Source of the DNA: Plakobranchus ocellatus
Lineage: Eukaryota; Mollusca; Gastropoda; Plakobranchidae
NCBI GenBank assembly: GCA_019648995.1
Contig: BLXT01000976.1
Coordinates: 120,640-171,324, forward strand
Direction: 5' to 3'
Length of the DNA: 50,685 bases
The notes beneath the pieces were generated by a model, which was given only the letters and a program-made list of their open reading frames with translations, made no database searches and had not been told where the DNA came from. The position numbers were made by a program, and so were the translations under genes. The number at the start of each line of letters is the position of its first letter. The first letter of the stretch is position 1. This document shows, piece after piece, positions 45,231-50,685 of this stretch.

Positions 45231-47475
45231 CATCAGGGTTTCAGTTTACTCATTATGAAATATATTCATAACTGCCATCTTATTGTTTCCATTTTCAAAA
45301 ATTCAAGTTTATGATAAAAGAATTCAATCACCCAATAGGGTAATATTTTTAATCTGCAATACTGTAATAGGACAATATTTGCTGAACAGTAATATTATCA
45401 TTATGCCATTTGCACATTTTGAAAATTGAAATTTTCAAGGAGACAGAAGTAATGAAATTAGTAATTCTAATAAAGGAACAGAACAGTATTTGTACCTCTA
45501 ACAACTATGATGAGTCTTTCTATTGGTACAGATATCAATTCAAATTGGCTAAAAATCCTGTGGTGCCACACATGTGAGGCCATGTTAAATAATCAACCTT
45601 ATGAGTTACCATGTAGAGCATGTACAATGCAGTCAGAATAATGACCACATGAGTTCAGATGTTAAATCTTTGTTTTTCAAAAGCAAATTAATGTAATAAA
45701 AATATGAATTACTAACCTTTTGAGTCACCATGTAGAGCATGTACAATGAATACAGAATAATGACCACATGTGTGAAGGTTACAATGATGTCACTTGCCAA
45801 AAAAGCTGTGGGCAGATCAAAATAATAACAGAGATCAGTTTTCTTGGTGGCAAGTATTCTGTCGGTCCATAATTATGTATTGTATTTCTATGGGCTTCGA
45901 ATGTTAGAAGCATTCCTGTTCATTTTCTCTTTTAATTATCAGAATGAATCAATTGTGTTGCAGTCAGACATAATGAGTCGAGGTGTGGTTTTGCATGATT
46001 GACTTTAAATGAAACCATTGGTTAAAGGGGCGAAAACCACTCATCTTTCTGGGTGGGAAACTTTCTATAGACATGCAAAAGGCTCTCTGTAGATAACATA
46101 TTAAGAATTACTTCCTTACTTTAATCTTTTGAGTTAATCTCAGTGATGTAGACCCACAACTCAACTCATTTTGTCAGACCACTACACAATTAAATGAAGT
46201 GGCAGCTGCCTTTGATCCTTAACTAATTGAGATCTCAATTTTTTCCAACTCATCACAAAAAATCATACATTAGTTTATTGATACCAAATGTTTTGTTGGC
46301 ATTGACATGGTATCAATTATTTTTCATTGTTTGCCCTAATGGAGCAAATCCAAATTATCTATTTATAAATTTCAGGCATGGTTAGATATATGCCCGGCTA
46401 AGATTTGACTTAGATGACCAAAGAAAATTTGCTTTTCTGAGAAATTTATCAACAGCTTATTAAAATATTCATATATTTTATACAAAAACATCAAATGTGT
46501 TTTTCTCATTTTTTTATCCCAAAATTCCTTTTCTCCATGATTAATGTACAAATTTCTTTGAAAGTTTGTGCAGTAGTGGTGGATCATGTGTGAGACCAGA
46601 GAGACTTTCTATGGATGTCATGGTTTTTCTTTTTTTTTTTGACAAATTGAAGGGTGGGGGTGGGAGATAACTTTTCAGCTATATTTAATTTAAAAAAAAA
46701 ACAAAAAAAACACTGATGCTCTCTAAGTAAGCATCTCAGAATCTGTAAAGTTTCAAATGATATGAAGAGGATTTTTTTTTTAAATACATAATAATACCAT
46801 TAAAATTCAAAACGGTAACTGAGGTGAAAACTTTGTTTAACATTTTGTCCCTCTAATTTGATTATGATATGACGGCCATTAACTTTTCAAGATGGATTTT
46901 TTTTGGGTGAAAACGTAATTCATGCTCAAGAAACAAAAATAGAGAGACCCATCAGCCAATTTATCTTCATATGTCTGGAATGAGTTTAAATGTGTATATA
47001 TATGTGTGGCAATCTGAAATACCCATTGGAACTAGGTGGTACTTTTTCTGTGCTTGGTCCAAAATAACCTCAGTTCTAGTTAAAATACCAACAGAATGCA
47101 CAAAAATCGACATTGAATAAAGAGGAACAATGAACTCAACTTGCTCATCAGGCCAAGTGTAAAGGGTTTTCACAAATTATCATGCATTATACAATAATTT
47201 TGTAAAAAATCATTTTCATGTGTTTTCCTTTTTTTTCCTCTCCAACCCGCCCCCCCCAAGAAAGTTACGTAGAGCAAAGCCAATGTTAAAACGAAAGTTT
47301 TATGAGGAGAGGAAAAAAGCACAAAAAGGTCATTATGAATTTCTTTTAAGGCATACCTTGCCACTGATGTGACCTCCATTGGGTTTGAAATCCTTGACTT
47401 ATCTCAAAATCTGTTGCATAAGCAGCAAGATCCAACAGTCTCATCAATAAGGCTCCAAAACTGAGGATCTATAGT

Positions 47476-47513
<38 letters not shown>

Positions 47514-50165
47514 ACTTCCTCACCAACAAAAAAATCATACAGTAAAAAAGAAAATGCTTTTATTTTAAATTTTTAGGAGGGGATATAAAAACAAAATGTA
47601 ATTTTTTTTCTTTTTTTAAGGGAAATAGCTTACCATAAATGTATAGGATGTTTCTTTATTTTACATTGTAAGGGGAATCTTGAGTGCTTGCTTCAAAAGT
47701 CTGAGATTTGTGTTTGTTTTGCTTTGAATTTAAAACTGTCTATGAGGTACTAGAATGTATAGTAAGAAAAAAAAAAGTTCTCTCCCTCACAAGAAATCAT
47801 CTTCATGATTAGTCTTGCTCTTTGCAAAATTTTACAATGTATTGACTGAGCTATGGGCTTTAGACTTATTGTGAAAACAAAAAGCTAGTAGAATAGATCT
47901 ACATTTTAAAAAAATAGATTTAACAAATAAGAACCAACAAAGTCAAAGTCATTTGAAGTTTACAATGCTATTTAATATAGCAGTATTTATGCACTGCCTC
48001 ATTGGCATCAGTCCCACCAATCCTGTGTCGGACAGCGTGGGCTTTAACTAATGTATTCAATCTATAAATTTATATCTTCTTCAGTTCTCTAGCTTTCACA
48101 GGCCAAACAGTACAGTGTAGATGCTCAACATTTCATCATCCTTTGTTCTCTGCCTTGCTGAATAAAACCCTCACACAGTGCAACATACAAGACTTGCGAA
48201 GCTAATCAAACAATCAAAGCTCTGACAGCAAGCATATATTCATGCAAATGTGTGAAAGCTAGAGAGCAAGTCTGGGGATTGGGTAAAGTAATGAGCCTCT
48301 ACCTGTGATATACCTAAAGTATCTGTACCTGTGCATCATGAGGTTAAAAAGCATGGTTGTAGACAAAAGGAACAGAAAAAAAAAACCAAACAAATCAACT
48401 TTTCTTAAGAAATTTTATTGAAACCATACCAGTTACCTGAAAGTGAAATAATTTTTTCATAAAACTTTATGAACACTGCAAACCCAAACTCTGGAACAGA
48501 GTGTTTGAAAATTACAAGAACACATTTATATCATAAGACCAGTCACAACAGGATTTTTCATTCACAGAAAAAAAGAACTTTTCTGTTCTCTCAAAAGCTT
48601 TATAGAAAGGAGTTAGGTGTGACACAGACTGACAGAGCAGTGCGGTGATGCACAATGATGTATAAGCAACCAAATAAACAACCAATGACATCTGGATACT
48701 CAGCATCATACGACATGTGAGGCAGAGGGAAAGAGAGGAGAGGTTAGGAGAAAAAGTGCAAATTAGCCAAGAGGTCATAGATTAACTTACACCTTGATGT
48801 AAAGGCAGCACCTTTAATCTAATCCATGACGTAGTTGGAGCATTTATGGTGGTGCCAAATGAGGTAGGTAAAAAGTGTAAAACTAAAAAAAAAAATATTT
48901 AGTGACAACTAACAATTTCAAAGAAATGCATTTCTGAAAAATATAACCTTTACTTTTAGATTGACTCTGGCAACAACTGTGTTTGACAAAGATTCATACT
49001 TTTTCTTCCTCATTAAAAATGAAGTGGACTCATAGAAAATGTCACAGACAAAAATTTTTCCTTTAAATCTTTCCATGGAGGATTTGTAACGCTAGGCCTA
49101 CCTTCTGGGTTCTAGACTAGGTAGCGTTGATCTAGTAGTCTGTGGGAAGGCTATGGAAGGTATTTAGCAGAGATATTTAAGACACATGGACTGCTCATGC
49201 CGCATAAATTTTGATGTTGACAGAATCAGCAAATCACTACACAACTAAATTTTATATGAAAATAGAGCTAGTTGTTGAGATCTCTAAAGAAATTTTTAAG
49301 TAGTCAAGAGCCAGCCCTGTCCAAAAAAAAATCCTCTCACAAGATTTTATCAATGACATCCTCTGCAAGTGAAAGTACTCGATCATATTGACAACAGAAA
49401 AGAGAGGGAAAAAGTTTGAACATGTACGCTACTCCTATAGAAGCTTGTCATAAAACACCTGAATGATGGAAGAGGTCTGAGGCAGCCTTGAAGGACTTTT
49501 GAAGAAAGAAAAAATTAGGACAATCCTAGCCTGCATTTGAGACTTGCCAGCAATACACAGAGAAGGTAATCTGAGTTGCAATTTACTCCATATCTAAACT
49601 CAGGTTTACATTCTAGAAGACTCCATTTCATCTTGAAAGGAAAGCATGTTTTATTCTATCCCCTTGCTGACTTCATGTAATTTTTGCCTTACACAGAATG
49701 TGCATCTTTGCTTTTTAGAGTGCTCATCATGGGCACTCAAGTCAAAGAGGATTACTGGTGACAAAATTTCAAAATCCTACAATGTGAAAACCTTAATTCA
49801 TGCATATTCAAAACAGAAGGTGTAGCTCTGCTTCATAAATTTAAAATGGCATATCATTTAAAATACACAATATAATACGAACTGCACTTCGTTTTAATTT
49901 TTAAAAGGTCGATTACTATAAGATGTAGTCTAAATAGCATAAACACGGAAGTGCAGTGATATACTTGCTGCTTTCTTTATGACTCGGTTAAAGCAAGCAA
50001 TTAAGCTTGGTCTATTATAAACCTGGGATCTGTTTGTGGTAAGTTAAATCATCGTCTTATAAAAAACACAAAACACTGTGATTACTATCTTACCACAATC
50101 GCGATGAAATTGGCAAATACTGCTGTTGTGAGATTCCAACAGAAGAAACGCCGTAGCAGCGCCAT
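35256..50165 (-). CDS. Unrecognised multi-pass membrane protein, five exons
   Basis: Exons in transcription order: 50165-50094, 47468-47357, 45805-45717, 42833-42717 and 35369-35256 (stop included). All have GT donors and AG acceptors, and phases agree (0, 1, 0, 0), giving an uninterrupted 167-aa product. Four hydrophobic segments: about 8-34 (across the exon 1/2 junction), 63-87, 98-124 and 125-140. There is no cleavable signal peptide. A polar loop with QGFQTQWRSHQW lies between the first two segments. The C-terminal tail is charged (RIQEMEDEMAYELRFSDRK), predicted cytosolic if both ends face the cytosol. I do not recognise the family. Length and four-pass layout fit small tetraspan-type proteins (MARVEL, TMEM), but that is not evidence of homology. 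It converges with RBM8A. Confidence 0.87.
36630..38895 (+). pseudogene. Decayed LINE (endonuclease + reverse transcriptase)
   Basis: Endonuclease motifs appear in order: IIQVYAPT (36715), MGDFNAKV (36822), RRRNKIDNILI and ADRGSDHIQL (37085). RT region: EDLLKDVGAKK, ILKEEVEEAIKKMKNGKA and TGPDNISEE (37640-37795), PKQFGFMPDKVTRNAKF (38020), and the catalytic ADD at 38433-38441, with the preceding Tyr codon turned into a stop. The C-terminal tail (RRMMRISWTEK, RQRQLQFLSYICRH, SVCSRQ-like end) follows. It ends with (GAT)n at 38875-38887. Many stops. It sits antisense in intron 4 of the membrane gene. Confidence 0.87.
39300..39950 (+). pseudogene. LTR end and Gag N-terminal fragment of an LTR retrotransposon
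   Basis: GGGTCGTAACA at 39521-39531 followed by ATTTTTGGAGGGG looks like an LTR end plus leader. From ATG at 39600 an open stretch reads MDLYEKYIQLADNLGV, then a highly charged coiled-coil-like segment rich in E, K and Q (to about 39810), then a Ser-rich part. Charged coiled-coil N-termini before capsid are typical of molluscan Ty3 Gags. No further Gag domains follow. Confidence 0.5.
40120..40800 (-). pseudogene. Ty3 integrase fragment (minus strand)
   Basis: Minus strand: KDPIRGILYVISNGCLY (about 40690), then HPGHFDSVKTFCVPE and the HEANISGHIG-like zinc-finger region, with several frame breaks, then PSGRDRPAPYQPMPLIVEPF and SQVIINLVPPLPLSNY (40400-40260), the usual entry to the Ty3 integrase catalytic core. 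It is opposite in strand to the Gag fragment at 39600, so the two are from separate insertions or a rearranged one. Confidence 0.72.
42003..42017. repeat. Poly-G run after (GA)n
   Basis: GAGAGAGTGAGT followed by a run of G at about 42003-42016. A simple sequence near the right end of the TIR unit. Confidence 0.85.
43524..44980. repeat. Cluster of a recurring composite motif
   Basis: The motif TGTCTGTYRTGAYA followed after 0-14 bp by TGTGRCRCC or TGTGACA occurs on the minus strand at about 43705-43730, 43871-43907, 44611-44640 and 44955-44974, and on the plus strand at about 43524-43550 and 44787-44810. Partial copies are near 43917, 44109 and 44240. Located in intron 3 of the membrane gene. 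No protein family recognised in the intervening sequence. Confidence 0.65.
45150..45228. repeat. (AT)n microsatellite, about 39 units
   Basis: Uninterrupted AT dinucleotides in intron 3 of the membrane gene. Confidence 0.97.
45595..45658 (-). pseudogene. Partial duplicate of exon 3 of the membrane gene
   Basis: About 58 bp match the 3' half of the exon at 45717-45805, including the AAGGT donor; the copy starts 120 bp downstream of the real exon end. In the exon's frame it reads HVVIIL, then LYMLYMVT, with a few substitutions. The 5' half and a usable acceptor are absent, so it looks like a decayed tandem exon duplicate. Confidence 0.75.
47481..47510. repeat. Poly-A tract
   Basis: About 30 A in a row just upstream (on the minus strand) of the exon 2 acceptor of the membrane gene. 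On the coding strand this is a long poly-T next to the branch/polypyrimidine region. Confidence 0.9.
47511..50093. other. Intron 1 of the membrane gene, no feature seen
   Basis: AT-rich, with short A tracts. An 88-aa hydrophobic minus-strand ORF at 48778-48512 has no supported splice partner and is not called. No transposon ends recognised. Confidence 0.5.
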
Positions 50166-50343
50166 TTTGCCAGGATCAAAAGTACATTTACACTAAAGGT
50201 GAGACCTCTGGTGTTTGACACAGCAAAACCTCTATCACCTGCCTTGGCCTATTTTCTGTGTGCTTCTCTGCCAAGGTGTCATTTCCGGTGTAGGAAGTGC
50301 TTATTCTGTCGAGCATGGCCAGCTAAACCAGTTGCTTAGGCCG

Positions 50344-50685
50344 AGCCCACACTGGAGGCAGTAGTTCAAATGTCCAAAAATCCATGTTTATGGATAGCCC
50401 ACTCTGGAGGCAGCAGTTCACGTGTCCGACAATACATGTTTGAAAATATGTTTCTTTGGTGTAATAGAACACCAAGTTGGCTGTGACTCCCATCTTGTCG
50501 AAGTGTCGAGCCTATCCTTTGTGTTTTACAGCCTGGGTCTAACGTCAGTGGCTCTATTGAATAAGGTGACCACTGACTGTTGCCGTGCGAACCACGAGGC
50601 CAATTGTTACGCAAATTATCGGGTTAACTTGTTGGTTGGAAGATCACAGTAACTGTGATATCAGTCCTTCAAGTTAGCCATTACA
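50344..50685. mobile_element. Second copy of the foldback family, cut by the window end
   Basis: Starts AGCCCACACTGGAGGCAG at 50344, with the end repeated at 50396 (AGCCCACTCTGGAGGCAGC; 52-bp offset). It continues through TTCACGTGTCCGACAATACATG, TATCCTTTGTGTTTTACA, AACCACGAGGCCAATTG and CAGTAACTGTGATATCAG to TCCTTCAAGTTAGCCATTACA at the window edge. All parts have counterparts in 10517-11010. The element begins about 180 bp upstream of the membrane gene's ATG. Confidence 0.87.

Noticed and set aside
48512..48778. 88-aa hydrophobic minus-strand ORF in intron 1 of the membrane gene, preceded by a pyrimidine-rich tract
   Set aside because: Exons 1 and 2 join in phase without it, no good donor ends it in a useful frame, and it shows no family motif. 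It could be a cryptic exon, but nothing supports it.

Overview
This is a eukaryotic, AT-rich and intron-rich nuclear window, most likely from a mollusc. A heterobranch gastropod is my best guess, from the short genomic words GGGAGATAACT and (AGATCT)n, the long introns and the Ty3/LINE/TIR transposon load. The lineage is inference, not proof. No prokaryotic features are present.

Two host genes can be assembled exon by exon with GT-AG junctions and compatible phases. (1) Plus strand, 7409-25340: the orthologue of RBM8A/Y14, an exon junction complex core protein. It has six coding exons and 169 aa, with a first intron of about 12.7 kb. (2) Minus strand, 50165-35256: a five-exon gene for a 167-aa protein with about four membrane segments that I do not recognise. 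The two genes converge, and about 10 kb separates their stop codons.

Most of the rest is mobile DNA in various states of decay. 1-2904: minus-strand Ty3/gypsy gag-pol remnant carrying two minisatellites inside its coding sequence. RBM8A intron 1: an inverted repeat with a simple-sequence edge (8580-9780), a foldback element (10517-11010), a sense-strand Ty3 gag-pol pseudogene with primer-binding site (12101-15560), a LINE 3' fragment (17195-17655) and a solo LTR with 5-bp target duplication (19135-19765). RBM8A introns 4-5: two tRNA-like SINE candidates and a piggyBac-type MITE bounded by TTAA (23849-24516). Between the genes: a 2.66-kb TIR transposon (28032-30695) whose minus-strand protein belongs to the 'SDSCGGQN' family, itself split by a 184-bp solo LTR. 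Intron 4 of the membrane gene: a decayed LINE (36630-38895) and a 3-kb pogo/Tigger-like TIR unit (39059-42106) containing pieces of Ty3 elements in opposite orientations. Intron 3 of the same gene: an unexplained cluster of a recurring composite motif (43524-44980). Right edge: a second copy of the foldback family starts less than 200 bp upstream of the membrane gene's start codon.

Most interesting items: the 54-bp in-frame RNase H minisatellite, the TIR/SDSCGGQN transposon, the segment inversion in the foldback element, the unrecognised four-pass protein with a degenerate duplicate of its third exon, and the recurring composite motif cluster.
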